This document shows, piece by piece, positions 53,862 through 62,609 of a stretch of 64,000 nt of DNA (positions are counted from its first letter, which is position 1; each line of letters begins with the position of its first letter). The notes beneath the pieces were generated by a model, which made no database searches, had not been told where the DNA came from, and worked only from the letters and a program-made list of their open reading frames with translations. This DNA comes from Deminuibacter soli (GTDB lineage Bacteria > Bacteroidota > Bacteroidia > Chitinophagales > Chitinophagaceae), in assembly GCF_003412455.1 (NCBI RefSeq), contig NZ_QTJU01000001.1, positions 1,178,001 to 1,242,000 on the forward strand, written 5' to 3'. The translations under genes were made by a program, and so were the position numbers.

Positions 53862-53967
53862 GTATGAATAAGAACTAAATGCTTATCGTTGCATTGACAG
53901 TACAATATTAAAGAAACATCTTGAATCGTTGAAGATAATTCAATGAAAATTTGGAAAGTATCGATAT

Positions 53968-54000
53968 TATTCAAATATTTGAATAAATATTCAATATTTT
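53968..54000. promoter_or_regulatory. AT-rich palindrome, probable Lrp operator
   Basis: Perfect 18-bp palindrome TATTCAAAT plus ATTTGAATA (53968-53985), followed by a further half-site ATTCAATATTTT to 54000. It lies 34 bases before the Lrp-type gene ATG, at the expected position for autoregulation. More TTCAA/TTGAA words extend upstream to about 53920. Confidence 0.5.
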
Positions 54001-54018
54001 CAAAAATAAAGACGAAAA

Positions 54019-54498
54019 ATGCCTGTCAAATTGAATTTAGACAAACTGGATTTCCAGATAATCCAGGAAATGATGGAGGATGCGGAGATTTCGTATGCCG
54101 ATTTGGGCAAAAAGCTTTTTGTATCGGGCGGTACCATTCACGTGCGCATAAAAAAACTGCAGGAATACGGTATAGTTAAAGGTACAAGATTAAGCGTTGA
54201 TTTAAAAGCCCTGGGTTACGATGTTATTGCGTTTATCGGCATCTTCCTCGAAAAAAGCTCGCTGTACGATACAGTGGCGAAAGAACTCAAAAAGATACCT
54301 GAAATAGTGCGCCTTAATTATACTACCGGTAACTACAGCATGTTTGCAGAGATTGTTTGCAAAGACATCCAGCAGCTGCGTTTTGTACTGCACGATGAGT
54401 TACAGAAGATCAAAGGCATTGAACGTACCGAAACCTTTATTTCGCTGGAAGAAAGCTTTGCGCGTAACGTACTGGTCAATGACACCGCTGCCGGTTAA
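54019..54498 (+). CDS. Lrp/AsnC family transcriptional regulator
   Basis: 159 residues. N-terminal helix-turn-helix: LDKLDFQIIQEMMEDAEISYADLGKKLFVSGGTIHVRIKKLQEYGIVKGTR (about 5-57). C-terminal RAM (ligand-binding) domain: DVIAFIGIFLEKSSLYDTVAKELKKIPEIVRLNYTTGNYSMFAEIVCKD. It forms octamers that bind amino acids in known cases. It probably regulates itself through the palindrome just upstream. No amino acid gene is adjacent, so its regulon is unclear. Confidence 0.94.
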   Translation: MPVKLNLDKLDFQIIQEMMEDAEISYADLGKKLFVSGGTIHVRIKKLQEYGIVKGTRLSVDLKALGYDVIAFIGIFLEKSSLYDTVAKELKKIPEIVRLNYTTGNYSMFAEIVCKDIQQLRFVLHDELQKIKGIERTETFISLEESFARNVLVNDTAAG

Positions 54499-54596
54499 AG
54501 CCACAGTATGCTGTTATCAGCAGGCATATTGAATAAACACCGTTTGCGCAATATGCCTGTTTACAAACGGGGTTGTTTCTCTGCGTTTTTGTGTGG

Positions 54597-55679
54597 CTAT
54601 ACCTTCTCTCTTACGTCTAACGCATCTCTTAAACCATTGCCCAGTAAATTAAAGGCCAGCACCAGCAGCATAATGGCAATACCCGGCGTAAGGGCCAGCA
54701 TGGGGTTATGCGTAATAATGAAATTGTAATTCTCCTTAATCATTAGTCCCCAGCTGGGCTGCGGCGGCTGCACACCCACACCCAGGAAGCTGAGCCCCGC
54801 CTCTACTACAATGGCAGATGCAAAATTGCCTGCTGCAATTACAATCACCGGCCCAATGATATTCGGAATAATATGGTGCACAATGGTGCGGATAGGTGAA
54901 AAGCCCATGGCCCGCGTGGCTTCAATGTATTGCAGCTCGCGTACCTGCAATACCTGGCCGCGCACCAGTCTGGCCACGTTAACCCACATAGTTAAGCCTA
55001 CGGCAATAAACACCTGCCAGAAGCCCTTGCCCAATACCAGCGTAATGGCAAACACCAGCAGCAAGGTTGGTATGCTCCAGATGATATTGATAAACCACAT
55101 CACCACATCGTCTACCCATCCCCTGAAATAACCGGCAAGTGCACCCAGCAATATGCCGATGGTGACAGAGATTAAAACCGCAATCGCACCTACACCCAGG
55201 CTAACGCGTGTGCCGATCAGCAAACGGCTCAGGATATCGCGCCCGAAGCGGTCGCTGCCCAGGCGGTAATGCAGGGTAACTACCGGCTCGGGTGCCAGCT
55301 GGTTAAGTGCAAACACCTCGCGCGACGTTACACCCTCGTCTACAAATTTATCGGCAAACAAAGAATCGCCTGTAACGTGGCAGGATGTAACGGGTACCAG
55401 CTGATAAGCTGATGCCTGGCCATTGAGCAGCCGGCTGAACAACGATACTGCTTCGGGTGCGCGGTCGCGTTTTACCTGCACTACCCGGATGGAATAACCG
55501 GGTTTGGCATTGGCCAATACCGGCAACATGCGGTTGGCAAACGGAGAGCCATCAGGTGCAAAAAAGTAGGCAAATACAGCTATAATAAAAGCCAGTGCAA
55601 TTACCAGCAGGCCAAAGCAGGCGGGTTTACTCCGCAGCAGTTTGCGCATGGTAGTGGTATGGTTGTTGTCGCTATTCAT
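54597..55679 (-). CDS. ABC transporter permease, dipeptide/oligopeptide type (OppC/DppC)
   Basis: 360 residues. An N-terminal helix (about 18-40) is followed by a periplasmic insert of about 110 residues and five helices of the binding-protein-dependent permease domain. Signatures: HYRLGSDRFGRDILSRLLIGTRVSLGVGAIAVLISVTIG, EATRAMGFSPIRTIVHHIIPN (the EAA loop) and LGVGVQPPQPSWGLMI. It should form a channel with an OppB partner, ATPases and a binding protein, none of which is in this window. The ATG at 55649 (ten residues in) is another possible start. Confidence 0.92.
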   Translation of the reverse strand: MNSDNNHTTTMRKLLRSKPACFGLLVIALAFIIAVFAYFFAPDGSPFANRMLPVLANAKPGYSIRVVQVKRDRAPEAVSLFSRLLNGQASAYQLVPVTSCHVTGDSLFADKFVDEGVTSREVFALNQLAPEPVVTLHYRLGSDRFGRDILSRLLIGTRVSLGVGAIAVLISVTIGILLGALAGYFRGWVDDVVMWFINIIWSIPTLLLVFAITLVLGKGFWQVFIAVGLTMWVNVARLVRGQVLQVRELQYIEATRAMGFSPIRTIVHHIIPNIIGPVIVIAAGNFASAIVVEAGLSFLGVGVQPPQPSWGLMIKENYNFIITHNPMLALTPGIAIMLLVLAFNLLGNGLRDALDVREKV

Positions 55680-55788
55680 GTAGACGGTTGTTTACCCCCT
55701 TAATTGGGTAGTATCCTGTTTTTTGTCGGTAAGCGCGTTAAGCAATCGCCGCGGTTTGCGTATCTATTGTTAAGCCTTAATTTTTTTT

Positions 55789-55887
55789 ATGCGAACACTG
55801 TTCATGATTCCTGTATTATTAGCCGGTTTTATCATCGCCACGCTTTACACTGCCTGGCCATTGAGGCAGGATAAAGAAGAAGCCTGA
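55789..55887 (+). CDS. Small single-helix membrane protein (32 residues)
   Basis: A 32-codon frame from ATG 55789: MRTLFMIPVLLAGFIIAT then LYTAWPLRQDKEEA and TGA. It is one hydrophobic helix followed by a charged tail, with a start preceded by TTTTTTTT. The layout is like small membrane modulators, but there is no homologue I recognise. It stops one base before the converging glycosyltransferase stop. Chance is possible at this length. Confidence 0.35.
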   Translation: MRTLFMIPVLLAGFIIATLYTAWPLRQDKEEA

Positions 55888-57042
55888 TTATTTCACGGTT
55901 CTTCCTTTCCACTGGTATTTGCCAAATTTGCCCAGCCAGCCGGCCACCACTGTGTAGGTGATGTGAAAAGGTTGCATCAGTGCAAACCAGTTTAACAAGC
56001 CTTCCTGTTTAAAGAAACGTGCTACCGGTAACATAAACGTTAACTCTACCAGTGTTTTTACAGCAATCAGCCACAACCACACCAGCAGCATCCACTTGCT
56101 GTACAATGCTGTAAATACAAAAAACAATATCCCGAAATTTAATAAGTACACCAGCACCAGTACCCAGAAAATACCTTTGTCGTTGTATTTGTCTGCCTTG
56201 CTGGCCCAGCGTATGCGCTGGTTAATAAAACGCTTCCAGGTAGGCATGGGTGCTGTAGATACCACTGCTTCGGGTGCAAATACATAACCGATGTTATTGG
56301 GATAACGTTGTTTTATTTTATGCATCAGCAGCATATCATCGCCACTCGCAATATTGTCAATGCCTTTAAAGCCGCCTACTTCATAAAAAGTTTTTTTGTG
56401 GTAGGCAAGGTTGGCGCCGTTACACATGCTGTGAAACCCGGCTGATACTGACGCTGCGGTAATGCCCTGCAGGCTCATAAAATCAAGGCTCTGGAATATG
56501 GAAAGAAAGCTGCCGGTATTGTTGAACACCACGGGCGCGGCTACAAAAACAGACTGGTGCTGCTGAATATAAGCAGCCATATATTGCAGCCATTGCGCAG
56601 CAGGCGCGCAATCGGCATCGGTGGTTACAATCCATTCCCCGTTTGCCTGGCCAATAGCCAGCTCAATGGCCTTTTTTTTATAAGAGTTGAGCTGCTGCCC
56701 TTTCAGTACCTCTGCAAGTTTTATCATGCGCAGGTTGTTGTGTGTTTGCTGCAGTTGCTCAATAATCACCGGTGTGTTATCGGTGCTGTGATCGTCAATC
56801 ACAATTATTTCGAACAGGTGTGATGGATATTGCTGTTGCAAAATAGTGTGCAGGCAATTGCCGATATTGTCTTCTTCATCACGCGCAGGAATAATAACGG
56901 TAAAGCTGGTAGCCGGTACAAAGCCTGCAGGCACAGCATACAGCTTCATACGGATAAACCATTTGCGGTAAAGGAAAATGAGCACCGAATATGCTGCCAG
57001 TAACAAAACGAGTACTGCGAACAAGGTATTTATCCAGATCAT
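55888..57042 (-). CDS. Membrane-associated family 2 glycosyltransferase
   Basis: 384 residues from the ATG at 57042 (MIWINTLFAVLVLLLAAYS); a frame to 57150 adds a non-conserved leader. Order: N-terminal helix, GT-A domain at about 45-280, then three C-terminal helices (about 290-370). Motifs: TVIIPARDEEDNIG, IDDHSTDNT, TTDADCAP (metal Asp) and QRIRWASKADKY (the QxxRW motif of processive-like GT2 enzymes). It likely adds sugar to a lipid or polysaccharide at the membrane; the substrate is not determined. It is 20 bp after the alpha/beta hydrolase gene. Confidence 0.92.
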   Translation of the reverse strand: MIWINTLFAVLVLLLAAYSVLIFLYRKWFIRMKLYAVPAGFVPATSFTVIIPARDEEDNIGNCLHTILQQQYPSHLFEIIVIDDHSTDNTPVIIEQLQQTHNNLRMIKLAEVLKGQQLNSYKKKAIELAIGQANGEWIVTTDADCAPAAQWLQYMAAYIQQHQSVFVAAPVVFNNTGSFLSIFQSLDFMSLQGITAASVSAGFHSMCNGANLAYHKKTFYEVGGFKGIDNIASGDDMLLMHKIKQRYPNNIGYVFAPEAVVSTAPMPTWKRFINQRIRWASKADKYNDKGIFWVLVLVYLLNFGILFFVFTALYSKWMLLVWLWLIAVKTLVELTFMLPVARFFKQEGLLNWFALMQPFHITYTVVAGWLGKFGKYQWKGRTVK

Positions 57043-57062
57043 CGCAGCAAAGAAAATCAATA

Positions 57063-57866
57063 TTATGCAACCAGCAAGCTGCTGATAAAGGCGGCATTTT
57101 TTTCTTTCAGCAACTGATGGCCTGCATCGAGCAGGGTAACCGATACCCATTGCTCCATGCCTTCACTGAACTGCTGGCCGTTTTTACTGAGAATAATGTT
57201 ATCGAACCTGCCGAATACCAGGTGCACGGGAATTTGGTATTGCCTGATGTTTTCCTTTACCACAGCGAGTTTGGGGCGAAACAGCCGCAGGCAGGTCCAC
57301 CGCCTGTACAACAGTTGCCGCGATGCAGGGGCCGACATATAATACATGGCTATTTTACAAACAGAGGGGTGCAATAACCGCGTAAAGCGCCCCAGTTTAA
57401 TCAATGCAAACAACCAGGCCGGATGCGATACGGTATAACGGAACAGGCGGTTGCCGGTTCGTGTTTGGGTGCTTAGCCAATACCAGGGATTGGTATGCAG
57501 CCCGTCGGGCGCCAGTAATACCAGTTGCTGAATGTGCTGCGGGTATTGCTGCAGCAGGGTTAGGGCCAACCGCCCCCCCATGCTGAAACCCATGATGCTG
57601 ATGGGTTTGCGGCCGGTGTTAAGCAGGGTGATAATTTCCCAGAGCATGGCTGCGCTGAAAGGGTCTGGTTCTTTCCATTCGGTGCTGCCATGAAAAGGCA
57701 TGTCCAGCGCTATTACCGTATAGGTATTGCCTAACCGCTGTGCCAGCAAACCAAAGGTATTGCTGTTTTCGCCATAGCCATGCAGGCAAACAAGCAGGGC
57801 GTTGCCCACGCCATAATGCTGGTAGGCGATTACTGAATTGCGGTATGTTAAGCGGCCGGTATACAT
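57063..57866 (-). CDS. Alpha/beta fold hydrolase
   Basis: 267 residues from the ATG at 57866 (MYTGRLTYRNSVIAYQHYG); the long frame to 58079 overlaps the MarR promoter region. Hydrolase motifs: LLVCLHGYGENSNTFG (oxyanion region), GFSMGGRLAL (nucleophile Ser, about 98), FGRFDNIILS (Asp) and LLDAGHQLLKEK (His). It resembles the MenH/BioH-like esterase group. No signal peptide. The substrate is unknown. Likely in one transcript with the glycosyltransferase downstream. Confidence 0.88.
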   Translation of the reverse strand: MYTGRLTYRNSVIAYQHYGVGNALLVCLHGYGENSNTFGLLAQRLGNTYTVIALDMPFHGSTEWKEPDPFSAAMLWEIITLLNTGRKPISIMGFSMGGRLALTLLQQYPQHIQQLVLLAPDGLHTNPWYWLSTQTRTGNRLFRYTVSHPAWLFALIKLGRFTRLLHPSVCKIAMYYMSAPASRQLLYRRWTCLRLFRPKLAVVKENIRQYQIPVHLVFGRFDNIILSKNGQQFSEGMEQWVSVTLLDAGHQLLKEKNAAFISSLLVA

Positions 57867-58036
57867 AGCAACGTAAAACGCAAAAGAATGCCATTTTATG
57901 CGAAAGCAGCCCAGGATTTGTGTAACGCAGCTAGCCGGTTGTTCGCCTTTGCAATGGCTGGCTGCCGGGAAAAAACAATCTTTCGGGACAGCAACGTTAA
58001 AAAATACAGGACGCGATAAAAAAATAAGGTACAGAC

Positions 58037-58067
58037 TTGTTATATTGGAAAAAACAAACCAACTTTG
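58037..58067 (+). promoter_or_regulatory. Promoter of the MarR-acyl-CoA dehydrogenase unit
   Basis: TTG at 58037-58039, 20-base spacer, then CAACTTTG at 58060-58067, one base off the TAnnTTTG box. The transcription start would lie near 58073, inside the adjacent inverted repeat. Confidence 0.4.
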
Positions 58068-58069
58068 AA

Positions 58070-58089
58070 ATAGTTGCATAACTAACTAT
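58070..58089. promoter_or_regulatory. Inverted repeat at the MarR gene start, probable autoregulatory operator
   Basis: TAGTT-GCAT-AACTA (58071-58084), flanked by a third half-site AACTAT (58084-58089), ends at the base before the ATG. It overlaps the predicted transcription start. MarR proteins usually bind such 14-20 bp repeats and repress their own gene. Confidence 0.5.
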
Positions 58090-58536
58090 ATGCCCAACAA
58101 CCATTTTAAGCGAGGAGAACTGTACAGTGTTATCAATGGGATGGCATCAACTGCTGTAGCGCGGCGTTTGCAGAAGCATTTCAGGCAGGCCGGGCTGGAA
58201 ATTACCATTGAGCAGTGGAGTATTTTGTATCATTTATGGAAAAACGACGGGCTTAGCCAGCAGGAGCTGTGCAACCGTACCTTCCGCGATAAACCCAGTA
58301 TTACGCGCCTGGTAGACAATCTCGAGAAACAACAGCTGGTACAGCGGGTGGCTTCAAAGGAAGACCGCCGCATTAATCTCGTATACCTTACCCCTGCGGC
58401 ATTGCTGCTGCAGGAAGAAACGATTAGCCTGGCCAATCAAACAATGGACGAAGCGCTGATAGGAGTGAAAAAAGAAGATATAGAAACAGTGAAAACCGTG
58501 TTGCAGCAGGTATACGATAACCTCAAACAGCAATAA
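58090..58536 (+). CDS. MarR family transcriptional regulator
   Basis: 148 residues. Winged helix: EQWSILYHLWKNDGLSQQELCNRTFRDKPSITRLVDNLEKQQLVQRVASKEDRRINLVYLT (about 35-95). The DRR wing motif is present, and dimer helices lie at both ends. It likely represses itself and perhaps the acyl-CoA dehydrogenase gene 26 bp downstream, reacting to a fatty-acid or phenolic ligand. The adjacent inverted repeat supports autoregulation. Confidence 0.94.
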   Translation: MPNNHFKRGELYSVINGMASTAVARRLQKHFRQAGLEITIEQWSILYHLWKNDGLSQQELCNRTFRDKPSITRLVDNLEKQQLVQRVASKEDRRINLVYLTPAALLLQEETISLANQTMDEALIGVKKEDIETVKTVLQQVYDNLKQQ

Positions 58537-58562
58537 CTTATTAACGAATAAAAACGGTTGCC

Positions 58563-60356
58563 ATGAGTACGCAAACACAACAAACAGCAGGTACCAAAGG
58601 TGGTGAATGGCTGATTAAGGAAATGAATCCGTATGACACCTTCATACCGGAAGATTTTAACGAAGAGCAGCAAATGGTGATGGATATGTGTCACCAGTTT
58701 CTCGACACCGAAGTGCTGCCGGCGCTCGACCGCATTGATAAACTGGAGCCGGGTTTAATGCCTTCGCTGCTGGTGAAAGCGGGTGAGCAGGGTTTGCTGA
58801 GCACCTCGTTTCCTGAAGAATATGGCGGCCTTGGCAAAGACTTTATCACCTCTACCATCGTGAATGAAGGGCTTGGCGGCGGGCACTCTTTTTCCGTAGC
58901 CATTGCTGCGCATACGGGTATTGGTTCATTGCCTATTTTATATTTTGGTACAGAAGAACAGAAACAAAAATATATTCCCAAGCTGGCCAGCGGCGAATGG
59001 AAAGGTGCTTACGGTTTAACAGAGCCCAACAGCGGCAGTGATGCGCTGGGCGCCAAAACCACCGCCAAACTCAGCGATGATGGCAGGCATTACCTGCTTA
59101 ACGGTCAAAAATGCTGGATCACCAATGGCGGTTTTGCCGATGTGTACACGGTGTTTGCAAAAATAGACGGCGACAAGTTCACCGGCTTTATTGTTGAACG
59201 TGGCTTTGAAGGTTTTACCCATGGCCCGGAAGAACATAAAATGGGCATCAAAGGCTCTTCAACCGTGCAGTTGTATTTCCAGGATTGCAAAGTGCCTGTA
59301 GAAAATGTGCTGGGCGAAATTGGCCGCGGCCATATCATTGCTTTCAACATCTTAAACATTGGCCGTTTAAAGCTGGATGCAGCAGCGCTGGGCGCAGCCA
59401 AACGTGCAGCCACTATTACTACCGATTATGCCGTAACACGCGAGCAGTTTAAACAACCCATCGCCAACTTTGGTGCTATTCAGCATAAGCTCGCTGAAAT
59501 TGCCATAAAAATATGGGTGGCAGAAAGTGGTTTGTACCGCACCGCCAAATGGATTGACAACCACGAACACGCGCTGATGGAAACAGGCATCCCTGTTGAA
59601 AAAGCCTTGCTGGGTGCAGCAGAAGAATTTGCAATTGAATGTGCGATGCTGAAAGTATTTGGCAGCGAAACACTCGATTTTGTGGTAGACGAAGGTGTGC
59701 AGGTGCACGGTGGTAACGGTTTCAGTGACGAATATGTGATCAGCAAAGCCTACCGCGATAGCCGCATTAACCGTATTTACGAAGGCACCAACGAGATAAA
59801 CCGCCTGTTAACGCTTGACATGACGCTGAAACGTGCCATGAAGGGCAAGCTCGATTTGATGGGACCAGCCATGGCAGTATCCAAAGAGCTGATGAGCATT
59901 CCTGATTTTGGCAGTGAAGACGAAACTCCTTTTGCAAAGGAACGCAGGTATATCGCCAACTTTAAGAAAGCCATCCTGCTTACCGCAGGTGCAGCTGTAC
60001 AGAAGCTGATGATGAACATTGATAAAGAGCAGGAACTGCTGATGAACCTGGCTGATATGGCCATTGAAATTTATCATGCAGAGAGCGCATTGCTGCGTGT
60101 GATGAAACTGGTTGACAGGAGCGGTGAAGCCGCCAATCAGTTGCAGATTGATATGATGCACACTTACCTGTACGATGCTGCAGACCGCATTAACAAGGCA
60201 GGTAAAGATGCACTGAACAGTTTTGCAGAAGGTGATGAGCTGCGCATGATGCACATTGGCTTAAAACGTTTTACCAAGGTAGAGCCGTTTAATACCAAGG
60301 CTGCGCGCAGGCGTATTGCCGCAAAAATGATTGAGGCAAAGAAATACCCGTTCTAA
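58563..60356 (+). CDS. Acyl-CoA dehydrogenase family protein (long form)
   Basis: 597 residues. The N-terminal and middle domains match acyl-CoA dehydrogenases: YGLTEPNSGSDALGAKTTAKL (FAD and substrate loop, about 148-168), CWITNGGFAD and MGIKGSSTVQLYF. Catalytic Glu lies in IYEGTNEINRLL (about 407). The C-terminal extra region of about 170 residues resembles the very-long-chain ACAD C-terminal domain. It carries out the first, FAD-dependent, step of beta-oxidation. In operon with the MarR regulator, and followed by a long palindromic terminator. Confidence 0.94.
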   Translation: MSTQTQQTAGTKGGEWLIKEMNPYDTFIPEDFNEEQQMVMDMCHQFLDTEVLPALDRIDKLEPGLMPSLLVKAGEQGLLSTSFPEEYGGLGKDFITSTIVNEGLGGGHSFSVAIAAHTGIGSLPILYFGTEEQKQKYIPKLASGEWKGAYGLTEPNSGSDALGAKTTAKLSDDGRHYLLNGQKCWITNGGFADVYTVFAKIDGDKFTGFIVERGFEGFTHGPEEHKMGIKGSSTVQLYFQDCKVPVENVLGEIGRGHIIAFNILNIGRLKLDAAALGAAKRAATITTDYAVTREQFKQPIANFGAIQHKLAEIAIKIWVAESGLYRTAKWIDNHEHALMETGIPVEKALLGAAEEFAIECAMLKVFGSETLDFVVDEGVQVHGGNGFSDEYVISKAYRDSRINRIYEGTNEINRLLTLDMTLKRAMKGKLDLMGPAMAVSKELMSIPDFGSEDETPFAKERRYIANFKKAILLTAGAAVQKLMMNIDKEQELLMNLADMAIEIYHAESALLRVMKLVDRSGEAANQLQIDMMHTYLYDAADRINKAGKDALNSFAEGDELRMMHIGLKRFTKVEPFNTKAARRRIAAKMIEAKKYPF

Positions 60357-60378
60357 GTATAACAACGTGTTGAATTAT

Positions 60379-60417
60379 AACAATGCCATACCGGCCCCGG
60401 TATGGCATTGTTGTTTT
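60379..60417. terminator. Bidirectional intrinsic terminator with 16-bp stem
   Basis: AACAATGCCATACCGG (60379-60394) and CCGGTATGGCATTGTT (60397-60412) are perfect reverse complements separated by two bases. GTTTTG follows on the plus strand. It lies between the converging acyl-CoA dehydrogenase and DUF3078 genes and can serve both. Confidence 0.88.
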
Positions 60418-60418
60418 G

Positions 60419-61348
60419 TCAGAACCTGACCAGCAAACCCGCCCCTATCAGTGATTTCAACTGCGTGCCCGGCGATGTTTTGTTTTTGCCGAATTGCCGC
60501 ACATCATCATCGTAAATAATATCAAGGCTCCAGGTGGCAGATAATACCCGTGAGATTTTTACCGCGAACATATTGGTGAAAAAGATGTCTATGTTCTGCG
60601 GTTTGTGTTTGTAGTTGGAGAACAGGTCGAGCCTGCCTTTGTAGCTTACCGTGCTGGTAAGATTGGCAGTATAGTTCACGGTAACATATGCGCCTATTTC
60701 ATTCTTTACATGCTTAAACGAATCCACACCGAACTGTCCGGCTGCAGATAGGCTGTCATTCTCCACAAACGTCCACCTCGAAGAAATGGGCGACATGAAA
60801 ATGGAGAGGTTTTTAACCGGGTGATAATCGAGACCGAGGCTGACAATGAGATAAGCCGGTGCAAAGAAATCTGACAGCAGTGTTTTACTGGTCTCGGTAT
60901 ACTCATAACCTTTCGCCATCTGCGTTCTGAAGTTGAACAGGCCGGCAAGGTTTAGCTTGGGATTTAATTCATACCCATACTTGCTTAAGAAATCAATGCG
61001 GTCATCATTTTTGCGTGCACCGGTGGAGGTGGTGTTTACATAACCGAAGTTTACATCAAGATTATTGTCCCAGCTGTGTTTGCCCTTTTTGTAAAACGCG
61101 TACAGGTTAAGATAGGCGGTAATGGCCAGTGAAAAATCGTCGCCACCTGCAGCCCAGTTGCTGAGTGAAGCCTGAGAGCCATTCAGGCTGAATTGCCCGC
61201 CTTTTTTCCAGGTTTTTACAACGGTGTCTTTCTCATCTTTTTTAATGGCTCGGCTGCTTTGGTCCTGCAGGTCTTTGATGGTTTTGTCCTGTGCATAGGT
61301 GCATACAGTAAGCAGTATGGCTGCTGTAATCGTAAGCAGTTTTTTCAT
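60419..61348 (-). CDS. DUF3078 domain protein, probable outer-membrane barrel
   Basis: 309 residues with signal peptide (LLTITAAILLTVCTYAQ). It matches DUF3078: a WKKGGQFSLNGSQASLSNWAAGGDDFSLAI stretch near 49-78, then alternating amphipathic strands, ending in the C-terminal aromatic LLVRF. That shape suggests an outer-membrane beta-barrel. Function unknown; the family is almost confined to Bacteroidota. Stand-alone. Confidence 0.88.
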   Translation of the reverse strand: MKKLLTITAAILLTVCTYAQDKTIKDLQDQSSRAIKKDEKDTVVKTWKKGGQFSLNGSQASLSNWAAGGDDFSLAITAYLNLYAFYKKGKHSWDNNLDVNFGYVNTTSTGARKNDDRIDFLSKYGYELNPKLNLAGLFNFRTQMAKGYEYTETSKTLLSDFFAPAYLIVSLGLDYHPVKNLSIFMSPISSRWTFVENDSLSAAGQFGVDSFKHVKNEIGAYVTVNYTANLTSTVSYKGRLDLFSNYKHKPQNIDIFFTNMFAVKISRVLSATWSLDIIYDDDVRQFGKNKTSPGTQLKSLIGAGLLVRF

Positions 61349-61472
61349 CCGGTTAAGTTTTCAGGTTAACTAATGTTTGGCTAATGTTGATTTACAAACA
61401 AAAAAGCAAATTGTTTGTGCCTGCAATGCCGCATAGTGCTGTGCAAAACCTGCCTGTTAACCTCTTGAAAAG

Positions 61473-62564
61473 CTAACCGCGCGGATAAATCAACAAACCA
61501 TGCTGGCTGGCAGTGTGCAAATCGCGCCAGATACGGTTGATCTCCGTATCAGTTGCTGCGGCCTGCAAGCCGCAGTACGGATACAGTTCATCTGCAGTGC
61601 GCCTGCTTTCCTGCGCCAGTTTGCGCGATGTTTCACTTACTGCCTGTAAGGCGGCCGCTGTAATGCTGCCTTGCAGTTGTTGCTGCCACGATTCGTCCAA
61701 AGCCTTGTAAAACGCGGTGCGCAGCGTTTGAATGGTATGCTGTGCCTGCTGAAGCAGGGGGCCCGCAATGGCCATGGTGCCGGGCTTTTGTGTTTGCTGC
61801 AACAGCTGTTGCGCGGCCTCTGTAAAGTGCAGGGACATACCGCTGATATTGGCGGCAAGGGTTGCCTCGGCCAGTTGCAGGAAAGGATATTGGTACAACG
61901 GCGAAGGGTCAACAGCCCTGGCCTGGTTAATTTCAAAACAGCGGTCCCGTGTAACCGTTACATTGGTTGCTTTAAAGGCATTACTGGCGGTAGCTACCAG
62001 GCCAAACGATTTCCAGGTAGGGAGTAATTCCACTTCGCCGGGCAGCAACACAAAAGGTTTTATGACTGGGTTGCCATCGCTGCCGGTAAGCGGAACACCA
62101 TTGCGGGTAATGGTGCAGTTAGCGGTAAAAACTGTGGCATGCGGTGCACCGCTGGCATGCAACCACTGACCATTGATAATATAACCTTCAGCTGTAATGG
62201 CTGCAGTACCGGCCTGTGCGCCGCTGCCTGCAAAACACACTGCAGGATCGGCAAAAAGTGTTTGGGCAAGTGCAGGTTGCAGAAAGCCGCCAAACCAGCC
62301 GGCACCGGTGCAAAGGGTAAGCACCCACGCAACACTGCCATCGGCCCAGGCAATGGCTTCTTCAAAACGCACTACTGCTGGCAGGCTCCACTCAAGGCCG
62401 CCGTATTGTTTGGGCGTAAGCAGGGTAAACCAGCGCTGCCGGTGCAGCAAGGCTACCTGTACAGGCGTTAATTGTTTGAGTTGTTCTGCCCGTGCTGCTT
62501 CGCTACGCAGGATATTGATCCAGTCTGTTTGTACTATTTCCGAAGGGTGTTTAATCGCTGACAT
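61473..62564 (-). CDS. Acyl-CoA dehydrogenase-like flavoprotein
   Basis: 363 residues with the ACAD fold: N-terminal helices (LRSEAARAEQLKQLTPVQVALLHRQRW), then FEEAIAWADGSVAWVLTLCTGAGWFGG, a middle beta domain (GYIINGQWLHASGA) and a C-terminal helical part. It lacks the usual catalytic Glu segment (YEGT). That places it near the flavin monooxygenase or DszC/HsaA-like group, or a non-acting paralogue. Ala-rich, with many Gln. No reductase partner is nearby. Role unknown. Confidence 0.8.
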   Translation of the reverse strand: MSAIKHPSEIVQTDWINILRSEAARAEQLKQLTPVQVALLHRQRWFTLLTPKQYGGLEWSLPAVVRFEEAIAWADGSVAWVLTLCTGAGWFGGFLQPALAQTLFADPAVCFAGSGAQAGTAAITAEGYIINGQWLHASGAPHATVFTANCTITRNGVPLTGSDGNPVIKPFVLLPGEVELLPTWKSFGLVATASNAFKATNVTVTRDRCFEINQARAVDPSPLYQYPFLQLAEATLAANISGMSLHFTEAAQQLLQQTQKPGTMAIAGPLLQQAQHTIQTLRTAFYKALDESWQQQLQGSITAAALQAVSETSRKLAQESRRTADELYPYCGLQAAATDTEINRIWRDLHTASQHGLLIYPRG

Positions 62565-62609
62565 GCTGTAAAGTTATCACTCAAAACATATTTCAATTAT
62601 CTTCATTTT

